DNA of 64,000 nucleotides from NCBI GenBank assembly GCA_963712655.1, contig CAVQIT010000008.1, forward strand, positions 372,001-436,000, read 5' to 3'. The stretch is from Pollutimonas sp963712655 (GTDB lineage Bacteria; Pseudomonadota; Gammaproteobacteria; Burkholderiales; Burkholderiaceae_B). Below, piece after piece: positions 17,576 to 26,068 of the stretch (position 1 is its first letter; each line of letters begins with the position of its first letter). Below the pieces are notes generated by a model, which ran no database searches, was not told where the DNA came from, and worked only from the letters and a program-made list of their open reading frames with translations. The translations under genes and the position numbers were made by a program.

Positions 17576-18340
17576 ATGAAAAACTCTGTCGTAAACGTAG
17601 CGCAACCCAAATATGTGCAGCTTGCCCAGACGCTGTTCAACGAAATCGAGAGCGGCTTGTATAAGGTCGGTGCCCTGCTGCCGACCGAACACGAATTGTG
17701 CAGCCAGTTCGGGGTAAGCCGTTTCACCGCCCGGGAAGCCCTGAAGCGGCTGGTGCACCTGGGTATCGTCAGCCGGCAGGCCGGAATCGGAACCACCGTA
17801 ATTTCCAAGGATATTCAAAGCACCTATCGCCAGAACATGGGAGCGGTGAACGACCTGTATCGATATGCCAGCGACACCTCCCTTAAAATACTGCACAGCG
17901 AAACCGCTGCCATCGACGTTGAACTGGCCAAGCTTTTGAAGGCATCGGCGGGCGAAATCTGGCTGCATCTTTCAGGTACGCGCTATGTGCCCAACAATAT
18001 CCTGCCGATTGCGCAAACTGAAATATGGATTTGCCCCGCATTCCGGTCTGTCAAGGGTGTCTCGGGAGCGCTGCACCAGGCAGTGCATTCGTTGATAGAA
18101 GAGCAATTCGGCGAAGCCATCGTATCGGTCGAACAGGATATCGTGGCTGTTGTGCTCGATGAAAAAGCCGCCGCGGGATTATCGGTCAAGCCCGGATCAG
18201 CAGGGCTGAAGATCACGCGCTGGTATCTGAATCGGCGCGGCGATCTTGTCGAATACGCAGTCAGCACTCACGCTTCAGAGCGCTTTTCATATCGCTCCGT
18301 TTTCCAGCGCGAATGGGGATCCGAAAAATTCAGTACATGA
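17576..18340 (+). CDS. GntR-family regulator, HutC/UTRA type
   Basis: 254 residues. N-terminal winged helix with QLAQTLFNEIESGLYKVG, LLPTEHELCSQFGVSRFTAR and VSRQAGIGTTV (residues about 8-75), then a UTRA ligand domain ending in ITRWYLNRRGDLVEYAVS. Start set at ATG 17576; an in-frame TTG at 17567 falls inside the -10 box. HutC-type proteins bind short inverted repeats with GT/AC arms, matching the TTGT-N4-ACAA sites upstream at 9155, 10088 and 12181. Probably the ligand-responsive repressor of the cluster (inference). Confidence 0.9.
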   Translation: MKNSVVNVAQPKYVQLAQTLFNEIESGLYKVGALLPTEHELCSQFGVSRFTAREALKRLVHLGIVSRQAGIGTTVISKDIQSTYRQNMGAVNDLYRYASDTSLKILHSETAAIDVELAKLLKASAGEIWLHLSGTRYVPNNILPIAQTEIWICPAFRSVKGVSGALHQAVHSLIEEQFGEAIVSVEQDIVAVVLDEKAAAGLSVKPGSAGLKITRWYLNRRGDLVEYAVSTHASERFSYRSVFQREWGSEKFST

Positions 18341-18608
18341 ACCTGCATTGAGCCTCATCTGCGCTCAGGCGCATCCCCTCGCCCTCGCCAGGCAATCTTC
18401 CCCGCAGCCCCCCTTCCCCCGGCATTGCTCCACCCAGATCATTAGTTTTAATAATAATAGCTTGAAAATATCTCGATAGATCACAGGTGCTGCCGCACCT
18501 ATAATTTCCTGATCGAAATCAAAAAATAGTTTTTATTCTTCTGCGGGCCGCTGCGGCCCGCACCTGGATGGCATTAGCTTTCATCATGAAATAAGGCAGG
18601 AGTCCCAA

Positions 18609-19406
18609 TTGGCGAACTCATCATACACAACGAATTTCCCGTCTTTGCAAGGCGCCGTCGGCGATGCCGAATGGCAAGAACGCAAGACCCTGGCCGCCGC
18701 TTACAGGCTGATGGATAAATTCGGCATGACCGACCTGATCTACAACCATATAACGGCGCAAATCCCCGGCAAGCAAAGCCGCTTGCTGATCAATTTGTAC
18801 GGCCTGCTCTACAAAGAAATCACCGCCACAAGCCTGGTGGAAATCGACTTCGACGGCAATGTGCACCGCAAGGCGGAGACAGACTACGGCATCAACAAAT
18901 CCGGCTATATCATTCACGGCTGCATTCATCGTGCGCGCCCCGACGTGCATTGCATCATCCACACCCATACTCGCGCCGGCATGGCCGTCTCGGCAATGCG
19001 CCGCGGGCTGCTGCCCATTACCCAGACCGCATCGCGCTTTCATGGCCATATCGCCTATCACGAATTCGAAGGCCCAGCCATTGATGCGGCCGAGCAGGAA
19101 AGGCTGGTCGCCGACCTGGGCAATCACAATGCCATGATCCTGCGCAACCATGGATTATTGGTTTGCGGCCCCAGCGTTCCCCAGGCATTCAACTTGATGT
19201 ATCAACTGGAAATGGCATGCCGCGCCCAGGTCGACGCCATGGCCGGAGGACTCGATTCCATCGCCATCCCGGACGACGAGACGCTGGCGCGCGCCGCGCA
19301 CTTGTACCAGCCGGGCACCCGCAGGCCATATGGCGAACTGGAGTGGCACGCCATGCTGCGGCTGCTGGATGCCGAGCCGGGCGGCTATCCCTCCTATGCA
19401 AGCTAA
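18609..19406 (+). CDS. Class II aldolase/adducin family protein
   Basis: 265 residues with the class II aldolase fold. Zinc-binding signatures are visible: IIHTHTRAGMAVSA (two His) and ILRNHGLLVCG (third His). Such proteins are aldolases, epimerases or decarboxylases. No N-terminal ATG is available; the TTG start at 18609 follows GGCAGGAG with 7-base spacing, which decides it. First gene of a small cluster with an amidohydrolase 15 bases downstream. Confidence 0.9.
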   Translation: MANSSYTTNFPSLQGAVGDAEWQERKTLAAAYRLMDKFGMTDLIYNHITAQIPGKQSRLLINLYGLLYKEITATSLVEIDFDGNVHRKAETDYGINKSGYIIHGCIHRARPDVHCIIHTHTRAGMAVSAMRRGLLPITQTASRFHGHIAYHEFEGPAIDAAEQERLVADLGNHNAMILRNHGLLVCGPSVPQAFNLMYQLEMACRAQVDAMAGGLDSIAIPDDETLARAAHLYQPGTRRPYGELEWHAMLRLLDAEPGGYPSYAS

Positions 19407-19421
19407 GGGATCGATCGACTT

Positions 19422-20303
19422 ATGAATGTCACTACCACCGCCGCGACCAAGACGCTTTCCGGCATATGCGATTGCCACGCCCATGTCTTCGAATCGGAAA
19501 CCGCCTATCCGTTCGATCCGGCGCGCACCTATACACCCGCGCCCGCCACGCTGGACGATTTGCTGGCGCTGCACCGGCGCCTGGGCGTCGAACGCATGGT
19601 GCTTGTCCAGCCCAGTCCGTACGGCACCGATAATTCCTGTCTGCTCGATGCGCTTGGAAAGCTGGGCAATGCGGGCCGGGGCGTGGCCGTCATCGACGAC
19701 GACACCCCGGATGCGGAGCTGCGCCGCATGCATGAAATAGGAGTACGGGGCGTGCGCGTTAACCTGGAAACCGCCGGCGAAGTCGATCCGGCTGTCGCCC
19801 AGGCAAGCTTGCAGCGCATGGCCGGGCGCGTTGCGCATTTGGGCTGGCATGTTCAAACCTTTACCAATTTGCGCGTATTCAAAGCCTTGGCTCATAGCAT
19901 TCCGCAGCTTCCCGTTCCGCTGGTGGTGGATCATTTCGGGCATGCGCGCGCCGAAATGGGCGTGGACCAGCCTGGATTCGCCGAACTGCTGGCCGCCGTC
20001 GAATCGGGCGCCGTGTATGTGAAGCTGTCGGCGCCCTATCGCGTCTCGAAAATGGCCGGCTACGAAGATGTCGCGCCGCTGGCGCGCGCGCTGTTCCAGG
20101 CCAATCCCGACAGAATGCTTTGGGCAAGCGACTGGCCGCATTGCGGCACGGCCGCCGGGCCAAGGCGAGCGCCCTCTGAAATCACGCCCTTCCGCGACGA
20201 GGACAATGCGCGATCGCTGGAGCGCTGCCTGGAATGGGCGCGGACGCCCGAACGCGCCCGCAAGATCCTGGCCGAGAATCCGGCCCGCCTGTACGACTTC
20301 TAA
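19422..20303 (+). CDS. Amidohydrolase-family protein, LigI-like (2-pyrone-4,6-dicarboxylate lactonase type)
   Basis: 293 residues with a TIM-barrel amidohydrolase layout: CDCHAHVFE near residue 18 (metal-binding HxH), VQPSPYGTDN, VRGVRVNLE, VDHFGHA and the C-terminal ASDWPHCG Asp. The best-known relatives are LigI-type hydrolases that open a cyclic lactone of an aromatic ring-cleavage pathway. Pairing with the class II aldolase recalls the late protocatechuate 4,5-cleavage steps (lactone opening, then aldol cleavage), but the substrate is unproven. Confidence 0.85.
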   Translation: MNVTTTAATKTLSGICDCHAHVFESETAYPFDPARTYTPAPATLDDLLALHRRLGVERMVLVQPSPYGTDNSCLLDALGKLGNAGRGVAVIDDDTPDAELRRMHEIGVRGVRVNLETAGEVDPAVAQASLQRMAGRVAHLGWHVQTFTNLRVFKALAHSIPQLPVPLVVDHFGHARAEMGVDQPGFAELLAAVESGAVYVKLSAPYRVSKMAGYEDVAPLARALFQANPDRMLWASDWPHCGTAAGPRRAPSEITPFRDEDNARSLERCLEWARTPERARKILAENPARLYDF

Positions 20304-20333
20304 AAATAACCATCGAACCAAGGAGCAAACGTC

Positions 20334-21299
20334 ATGAAGCTACGCTATTTAGCCATCGCCACGCTAGCAGGAGGTTTATGCGCTGCCCAGGCAACAAAGG
20401 CGGACATATATCCCAATAAGCCCATATCGATAGTCGTGCCCGTCGCAGCCGGCGGCACCGTCGATATGTTGTCTCGCATCATTGCACAAGGCATGTCGAA
20501 AGAACTGGGCCAGCCGGTCATCGTGGAAAATCGCGCCGGCGCCAGCGGCGCCATAGGCAGCCGCCATGTCGCACGCGCCAAGCCGGACGGCTATACATTG
20601 CTGGCCGTCGCCAATACCTTCGCATCCGTTCCCGAGTTCGTGCCGAATGCGGACTACGATCCCATCAAAGACTTCGCTCCCATTACCCAAACCTGCAGCA
20701 TCCCCATGGTACTGGTGACCAACCCCGCCGTGCCCGAGAAAACCGTCCAGGCTTTTATCGAGCGGGCTCGCGCAACGCCCGAAAGCATCTCCATCGGTTC
20801 TTCCGGACTGGGATCCACAGGCTATATCGCCGCGCAATTGTTCAGCCGCAAGGCCGGCGTGAAATTCCTTTATGTCTCGTACAAGGGCAATAGCCAGGCT
20901 TTGCTGGATGTGATGAGCGGCCAGCTTACCGGCATGTTCGATCAAGTCAGCACCGCAGGGCCCAATATCAAGACAAATAAGCTGAAGGCGCTGGCCGTCA
21001 CGACCCGCACGCGCTCGCCCATGCTGCCCGATGTGCCCACGCTGGATGAGGCGGGGCTGACGGGTTTCCAGGACGAAACCTTCAATGCAATGCTGGCTCC
21101 TGCCGGCACTCCCGAACCCATCATAGCCAAACTGCACGCGGCCATATCGAAAACGCTGAATCAGCCGGAAGTAAAGCAACGGCTTGCAACCCAGGGCATT
21201 GACGTCAAGCTTAGCAAAACACCCGCCGAGTTCGCTGTTTATCTCAAAGATTCCGTCGAAAAGTACCGCGGCATCGCCGCCAACGCACCCAAGAAATAA
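20334..21299 (+). CDS. TctC/Bug-family receptor
   Basis: 321 residues with signal peptide (cleavage near TKADIYP) and motifs PISIVVPVAAGGTVD, VENRAGASGA and DGYTLLAVANT. The glycine loop reads VVPVAAGGTVD instead of the commoner VGFPPGG. AAGGAGC precedes the ATG. Follows the LigI-like gene by 30 bases, so the receptor probably brings in that pathway's substrate (inference). No TctA/TctB nearby. Confidence 0.92.
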   Translation: MKLRYLAIATLAGGLCAAQATKADIYPNKPISIVVPVAAGGTVDMLSRIIAQGMSKELGQPVIVENRAGASGAIGSRHVARAKPDGYTLLAVANTFASVPEFVPNADYDPIKDFAPITQTCSIPMVLVTNPAVPEKTVQAFIERARATPESISIGSSGLGSTGYIAAQLFSRKAGVKFLYVSYKGNSQALLDVMSGQLTGMFDQVSTAGPNIKTNKLKALAVTTRTRSPMLPDVPTLDEAGLTGFQDETFNAMLAPAGTPEPIIAKLHAAISKTLNQPEVKQRLATQGIDVKLSKTPAEFAVYLKDSVEKYRGIAANAPKK

Positions 21300-21316
21300 A
21301 AGCCAAAGGAGATCAC

Positions 21317-21619
21317 ATGCTATTTCTCGTCATCAGTACCCCGCGCCCCGAGCGCCCCACTACCCAGATCGATATCCGCAGCCGTTATTGGGTGTGGATG
21401 CGCCCCTTGCTGGATGCCGGGCTATGCCGTTCGGTCCACGCCCGCGCCGGACGCGGCGCCGTCGCTCTGTTCGATGTGGACTCGAACCTGACCTTGCATC
21501 GCCTGATGAACGAATGGGCCGATATCGTTCCAGCGCATTTCGACGTCTACCCCCTGCTCGACGAGGATGCCGCCAAGGAATTCCTGGCAAGCCAAACCGC
21601 TGCAAAGGAAACGGCATGA
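21317..21619 (+). CDS. Muconolactone-isomerase-like small protein
   Basis: 100 residues resembling muconolactone isomerase in size and layout: MLFLV start, ALFDVDSNLTLHRLMNEW in the place of the family's YSVFDVPS...LH segment, then a strand and an acidic tail. These proteins form oligomeric ferredoxin-like rings and isomerise an unsaturated lactone. Fits beside a lactonase-like amidohydrolase (inference). AAAGGAGATC precedes the ATG; the stop overlaps the next ATG (ATGA). The family call is moderate because identity is low. Confidence 0.6.
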   Translation: MLFLVISTPRPERPTTQIDIRSRYWVWMRPLLDAGLCRSVHARAGRGAVALFDVDSNLTLHRLMNEWADIVPAHFDVYPLLDEDAAKEFLASQTAAKETA

Positions 21620-22608
21620 GAATCCAGAGTAAACCATGGAGGAGCCTGCTGAAACGGGCCATCGCAGCCAGCGTTGCGGTGTCGGCCGGGCTGGCCGCGG
21701 CACCCGCCCTGGCCAGCTTTCCCGATAAGCCCGTGCGCATGATAGTGGGTTTCCCGCCAGGCGGCGGCACCGATATTGTGGCCCGCATTTTTGCCGATCG
21801 CTTGTCGCAGCTATGGGATCAGTCCGTTATCGTGGAGAATCGAGCCGGCGCCGGCGGTGTTATCGCCACTGAAACGGTAGCCCGCGCCGCGCCGGACGGA
21901 TATACGATATTCATGGGCACGCTAGGCAACCTGGCGGTCAATCAACATATGTATCCGATGAAGATCGACCCCACCACGGCGCTTGCCGCCGTCAGCAAGG
22001 CGGTTGCCGTGCAATTCGTGCTTGTCGCCAACCCTGCGCTGCCGGTAAAAAATGTCCAGGACCTCATTGCGCTGGCCAGGAAGAATCCGGGCAAGATCAA
22101 TTACTCGTCTTCTGGAGTAGGCGGGGCGCCGCATCTGGCCGGCGCGCTATTTAACGATATGGCGGGGGTGCAAATGACGCATATCCCTTATAAAGGCAGC
22201 GGCCCCAGTTTCACCGATCTGCTGGGAGGCCAGGTTTCCGTTACGTTCGACAGCTTAGTCCAGGCCTTGCCCTACATCAAAGCAAACAAGCTGCGCCCAT
22301 TGGCCGTCCTGGCCAGCAAGCGGTCATCGCTACTGCCCAATACGCCGACCATGGCTGAAGCCGGCATCAAGGGTTACGACTTCTCCAATTGGTTCGGCAT
22401 AGTCGCCCCGGCAGGCACGCCCGCCGACGTCATCCGGAAACTGAACGCGGACATTGGCAAAGTCCAGGCGGACCCCACAGTGCGTCAACGGCTGGAGCAA
22501 ATGGGCGCCGATGTCGCCATTACCAGCGCAATGGAATTCGATGCATCGATCAAGGCCGACAGTGCCAAATGGGCGAAAATCATCAAACAGGCGGGCATCA
22601 AGCCCTAG
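21616..22608 (+). CDS. TctC/Bug-family receptor
   Basis: 330 residues. Start set at ATG 21616, overlapping the stop of the small upstream gene by 4 bases, with AAAGGAAACGGC before it; the long open frame extending back to 21184 overlaps two genes and is not coding. Signal peptide about 36 residues (cleavage near ALASFP). Motifs VRMIVGFPPGGGTD, VENRAGAGGV and DGYTIFMGTLG. Second receptor in this short cluster. Its TAG stop lies inside the CTAG flank of repeat copy 2. Confidence 0.92.
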   Translation: MRIQSKPWRSLLKRAIAASVAVSAGLAAAPALASFPDKPVRMIVGFPPGGGTDIVARIFADRLSQLWDQSVIVENRAGAGGVIATETVARAAPDGYTIFMGTLGNLAVNQHMYPMKIDPTTALAAVSKAVAVQFVLVANPALPVKNVQDLIALARKNPGKINYSSSGVGGAPHLAGALFNDMAGVQMTHIPYKGSGPSFTDLLGGQVSVTFDSLVQALPYIKANKLRPLAVLASKRSSLLPNTPTMAEAGIKGYDFSNWFGIVAPAGTPADVIRKLNADIGKVQADPTVRQRLEQMGADVAITSAMEFDASIKADSAKWAKIIKQAGIKP

Positions 22609-22664
22609 GGACCCCCTGATTAAATCGCCCGAGCCTGATGCGCCCCCTGGCGGGCTGGCCCGAA
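22609..22664. repeat. Dispersed element, copy 2, flanked by CTAG on both sides
   Basis: CTAG at 22605-22608 and at 22665-22668 bracket 56 bases whose left half (CTGATTAAATCGCC... CTGATGC) matches 24 of 28 bases of the reverse complement of copy 3. The left CTAG holds the TAG stop of the TctC gene; the right CTAG holds, on the other strand, the TAG stop of the LysR gene. The right end does not form a clear inverted repeat with the left. Confidence 0.6.
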
Positions 22665-23546
22665 CTAGATTTGCGCCAGCAGCCAGTCGCGAAAACAGGC
22701 GATCTTGCTATCAGCCGCTTGCGTCAAAGGGCACACCAGGTAGTAGCCACGCGACCGGCGCAGAACGCAAGGATGCGGCGCAACGAGCTTGCCCAGGGCA
22801 AGCTCGTTTTTAAGGTAGCGCAATTGCCCAAGCGCCACTCCCAATCCCTGAATGGCGCATTCGTAGATAATGCTCAGATCCTCATAATACATATCGCCGG
22901 AAACAACCGGGCGATCGGCGCCCGCCGCTTTGATCCAGTCCGGCCAATGCGAAGGACGCCGATTCGAATGCAGCAATGGCAACTGCAACAGTGCCTGGCT
23001 GCTGCACGGATGCGGCAAGCGCGCCGCAAGCGCGGGCGCCATCACCGGCGTCAGTTCGTCGCTGAATAGCAAATCGCTGCGCAAACCTTCCCAATCGCCG
23101 TCGCCATAACGGATGCCCACATCGGCATTGTCGCGATGAAAGTCCACGCCCTCGACATTGGCGGAAAGGCGCACTCGTATATCGGGATAATGCTTCTGAA
23201 AATCCGGCAGGCGCGGTATCAGCCAATGGGTGAAGAACGTAGTATGCCCACGCACATTCAATACCCGCTGGGCGCCTGTGGACGCCAATTCCTGGGTGGC
23301 GCGCACAATCTCGGAAAACGCCCCGCCCAGCGCGTCGGCATACACTTGGGCCCCTCCCGTCAATTTCAATTGACCCGCCTGCCGATCGAACAGCTTGAAG
23401 CCCAGCCAGTTTTCCAGCGCCTTTATCTGGTGGCTGACCGCTCCTTGCGTGATATGCAATTCGTGGGCCGCCGCCGTAAAGCTTTTATTGCGCGCCACGC
23501 TTTCAAAAACGCGCAACGGGTTCAGGGGAGGGAACTGGGGGTTCAT
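22665..23546 (-). CDS. LysR-family regulator, GcvA-like
   Basis: 293 residues. The start PLNPLRVFESVARN, the recognition region AAHELHITQGAVSHQIKALE and GFKLFDRQAG are typical of the GcvA subgroup. ATG at 23546 is preferred (GAGG 9 bases before); a TTG 15 bases upstream is possible. Convergent with the aldolase/LigI-like cluster and 96 bases downstream (minus strand) of nothing obvious it controls; its target could be that cluster or the adjacent Liv operon (inference). Confidence 0.9.
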   Translation of the reverse strand: MNPQFPPLNPLRVFESVARNKSFTAAAHELHITQGAVSHQIKALENWLGFKLFDRQAGQLKLTGGAQVYADALGGAFSEIVRATQELASTGAQRVLNVRGHTTFFTHWLIPRLPDFQKHYPDIRVRLSANVEGVDFHRDNADVGIRYGDGDWEGLRSDLLFSDELTPVMAPALAARLPHPCSSQALLQLPLLHSNRRPSHWPDWIKAAGADRPVVSGDMYYEDLSIIYECAIQGLGVALGQLRYLKNELALGKLVAPHPCVLRRSRGYYLVCPLTQAADSKIACFRDWLLAQI

Positions 23547-23642
23547 CGCCACACGCCTCAAATCAGGTCAATGAGGACATTGTATTGTCAAGGACAGAGT
23601 TCAGACCTTGCGGCGCTATGGCATGTACCCGGTCCTTGGCGA

Positions 23643-24344
23643 TCACATTCCCAGATAAGCCTGCCGCAGGCCGGGATCCTGAGCCAGTTCGCTGGCCTTG
23701 CCGCTCATCACGACCCTGCCATTGTCGAGCACATATGCCCGGTCGGCGATTTGCAGCGATTGCACGACATTCTGCTCGACCAGCAGCACCGACAGGCCGG
23801 TTTTATTCAGCCTTTCGATAAGCTCGAACATCTGCTCCACCAAGAGAGGCGACAAGCCAAGAGAGGGTTCATCCAGCACCAGCAGTTTAGGCTCGGCCAT
23901 CATGCCTCGCCCGATGGCCAGCATTTGCTGCTCTCCGCCCGACAAGGTGCCGGCTTTCTGTTTAATACGCTCTTTCAGGCGGGGAAAGGTCGTGAATACG
24001 ATTTCAAGGTTGCCGGACCGGCGCGATTTGCTGCGCCGATAGCTGCCCAATTCAAGGTTTTCCAGAATGCTGAGATTGGGAAATATGCGCCGCCCCTCGG
24101 GCACATGGATCAGCCCCGCCGCCACTATCGTTTCCGACGCGGCGCCGGTGAGGTCGACACCGTCAAACACAATGCTGCCGCTCATGGGACTGCAGATACC
24201 TGACAGCGTATTGTTAAGGGTCGACTTTCCGGCCCCATTGCTGCCGAGCAGAGCGACGACTTCCCCCTTTTTTACTTCCAGATCCACTTCATGAAGTATC
24301 TGGACGCGGCCATAACCCGCGCACAATGCATTTACGTTAAGCAT
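23643..24344 (-). CDS. livF: Branched-chain-type ABC transporter ATP-binding protein LivF
   Basis: 233 residues. Walker A GSNGAGKST, Q-loop region HVPEGRRIFPNLSI, ABC signature LSGGEQQM and Walker B KLLVLDEPSLGLSP. The EGRRIF motif is characteristic of LivF. Last gene of the Liv operon; its start overlaps the end of livG by 8 bases. With LivG it powers uptake through LivH and LivM. The substrate is probably an amide or amino-acid-like compound rather than necessarily leucine, judging from the hydrolase genes upstream (inference). Confidence 0.94.
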   Translation of the reverse strand: MLNVNALCAGYGRVQILHEVDLEVKKGEVVALLGSNGAGKSTLNNTLSGICSPMSGSIVFDGVDLTGAASETIVAAGLIHVPEGRRIFPNLSILENLELGSYRRSKSRRSGNLEIVFTTFPRLKERIKQKAGTLSGGEQQMLAIGRGMMAEPKLLVLDEPSLGLSPLLVEQMFELIERLNKTGLSVLLVEQNVVQSLQIADRAYVLDNGRVVMSGKASELAQDPGLRQAYLGM

Positions 24345-25077
24345 GATAATCAGTCTCAGCTATAGTCGCGGCGCTCTTGCCAAGATAGGCTTCGATGACC
24401 CGGGGATTTCTGGTTACCTCGGAGGGCGTGCCTTGGGCAATCATTCGTCCATCGCTCAGAACATAGACTTTTTCAGCCAGCGACATAACAGCCTGCATGA
24501 CATGCTCGATCAGAAGAACGCTGATGCCCTTGGCCCGGATACCCTGGATTATCTCGATGATCTCTGAGATTTCGGTGGGGTTCAGGCCCGCCATCACCTC
24601 ATCCAGCAAAAGCACTTTAGGCCGGGTGCTAAGCGCGCGCGCCAGTTCCAGCCGTTTACGGCCCGCCACGGTCAAGTCCATCGATTCCGTGTCGACCATG
24701 GCCCCCATGCCGACATAATCGGCGATCTCGCGCGCCTGATCCTGCGCCTCGGACCGGTTGCGGGCATGGGCATAAGCGCCCACCATGATGTTCTCGATCA
24801 CGGAAAGCCGGCTGAACGGCTGGGTTATCTGGAAGGTACGCACCATGCCTTTTGTGCAGATGATATGCGGCGGCAGCCCGGTGATGTCCTGACCCTCGAG
24901 CCGCACCGTTCCGGATTCCGGCTTCACAAAGCCGGATATCGAGGCAAACAAGGTAGTCTTGCCGGCGCCATTCGGCCCAATCAAGGCGACGATTTGATCG
25001 CGCCCGACATCAATGCTCGCGTCGTCGATCGCAAGCAGGCCGCCGAAACGCTTTCGTATATTTCTGACTTCAAGCAT
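24337..25077 (-). CDS. livG: Branched-chain-type ABC transporter ATP-binding protein LivG
   Basis: 246 residues. Walker A GPNGAGKTT, Walker B KVLLLDEVMAGLNP and GMVRTFQ typical of LivG. The signature motif reads LTVAGRKRLE instead of LSGGQ, a variation common in this family. Start set at ATG 25077, preceded by AGGAA, which overlaps the livM stop by 8 bases; an upstream in-frame start at 25143 would lie deep inside livM. Confidence 0.93.
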   Translation of the reverse strand: MLEVRNIRKRFGGLLAIDDASIDVGRDQIVALIGPNGAGKTTLFASISGFVKPESGTVRLEGQDITGLPPHIICTKGMVRTFQITQPFSRLSVIENIMVGAYAHARNRSEAQDQAREIADYVGMGAMVDTESMDLTVAGRKRLELARALSTRPKVLLLDEVMAGLNPTEISEIIEIIQGIRAKGISVLLIEHVMQAVMSLAEKVYVLSDGRMIAQGTPSEVTRNPRVIEAYLGKSAATIAETDYHA

Positions 25078-26068
25078 GAGAATTCCTGGATTTTTTGATG
25101 AATCGACGGAAAAGGCTGACGAGCCCATTCGGCAAGAATCCAATGATCAGGACCAGGACCACGCCATAAATGACCAGGCCCAGCCCGGCGGAATCCGACA
25201 CGGAACGCGACGCCTCGGCCAGAACTCCCAGGACGGCGGCGCCCAGCAATGGGCCGAACACGGTTCCCGCGCCGCCGATGATGGCCACCAGCAACATTTC
25301 CACCGAGCGGCCCAGGCCGAACGCAAGGTTGGGATCCACATACAAGTATTTCTGCACATAGAAAGAACCGCCGGCCGCCGCCATGGCGCCCGAAAGCGAT
25401 AGGCACAGGATTTTTTCGCGCAGCACATTGATGCCCAGCGCCATCGCGGCCGATTCGTTCTCGCGGATCGCCGCCAGGCGCGCGCCGAATTTTCCGCCCT
25501 TCAGCCAAAAGGCAATGCCTATACCTGCGCAACACAACAACAGAGCCAGATAATAAAACCAGACAGGATCGGCGAATTGAAGCTCGGCGAAACCCTGTTT
25601 GACAGGTATCAATATGCCAAGGCCGCCCTGGGTGATGGGCACCGAGTCCGCCAGCACCCGGAACATTTCAGCGAAGGCCAGCGTAATCAATGCGAAATAG
25701 GAGCCCTTCAAGCCAAACCGAAAGCTCAGGAATCCGATCAACGCGCCGACAATCGCCCCCAGCGCAATGGCGACAGCCCATGCGAGCCAGGGATTGACCC
25801 CATAGGTGACGACCAGGATCGCCGAACAATAAGCCCCCACGCCGACAAACACCGTGTGTCCGAACGACATCTGGCCGGCAAAACCGCCCGCCACATTCCA
25901 TGACTGGCCCAGAAAGGCTGTGAACAAAATCAACATGCCCACGCCGATCGCGTAATTCGAGTCAACGACTAGCGGATAAACGATAGCCGCCAGCAAAAGC
26001 GCCCATAAAGCGACCGTCCCGACCCGGACCGGCCTGCTTGCGCCGCGCAAAGCATCCTTGTTTTTCAT
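25070..26068 (-). CDS. livM: Branched-chain-type ABC transporter permease LivM
   Basis: 332 residues with about nine hydrophobic segments and LivM signatures: GQMSFGHTVFVGVGAY, GLKGSYFALITLAFAE, AIRENESAAMALGIN (EAA-like coupling loop) and IIGGAGTVFGPLLGA. Integral inner-membrane subunit paired with LivH. Starts inside the livH stop (ATGA overlap). Confidence 0.94.
   Translation of the reverse strand: MKNKDALRGASRPVRVGTVALWALLLAAIVYPLVVDSNYAIGVGMLILFTAFLGQSWNVAGGFAGQMSFGHTVFVGVGAYCSAILVVTYGVNPWLAWAVAIALGAIVGALIGFLSFRFGLKGSYFALITLAFAEMFRVLADSVPITQGGLGILIPVKQGFAELQFADPVWFYYLALLLCCAGIGIAFWLKGGKFGARLAAIRENESAAMALGINVLREKILCLSLSGAMAAAGGSFYVQKYLYVDPNLAFGLGRSVEMLLVAIIGGAGTVFGPLLGAAVLGVLAEASRSVSDSAGLGLVIYGVVLVLIIGFLPNGLVSLFRRFIKKSRNSHA

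Noticed and set aside
18543..18561. GC-rich hairpin (8-bp perfect stem, 3-base loop) before the aldolase gene, preceded by a T-rich stretch
   Set aside because: The T-run is on the wrong side for a plus-strand terminator after gntR and no minus-strand gene ends here; recorded only as a dyad. The rest of the 268-base gap shows AGGTGC/GCACCT near 18486 and nothing else clear.
21184..21615. Upstream extension of the open frame of the TctC gene at 21616
   Set aside because: It overlaps the end of the previous TctC gene and the whole small isomerase-like gene, and would place a signal peptide in the middle of a protein.
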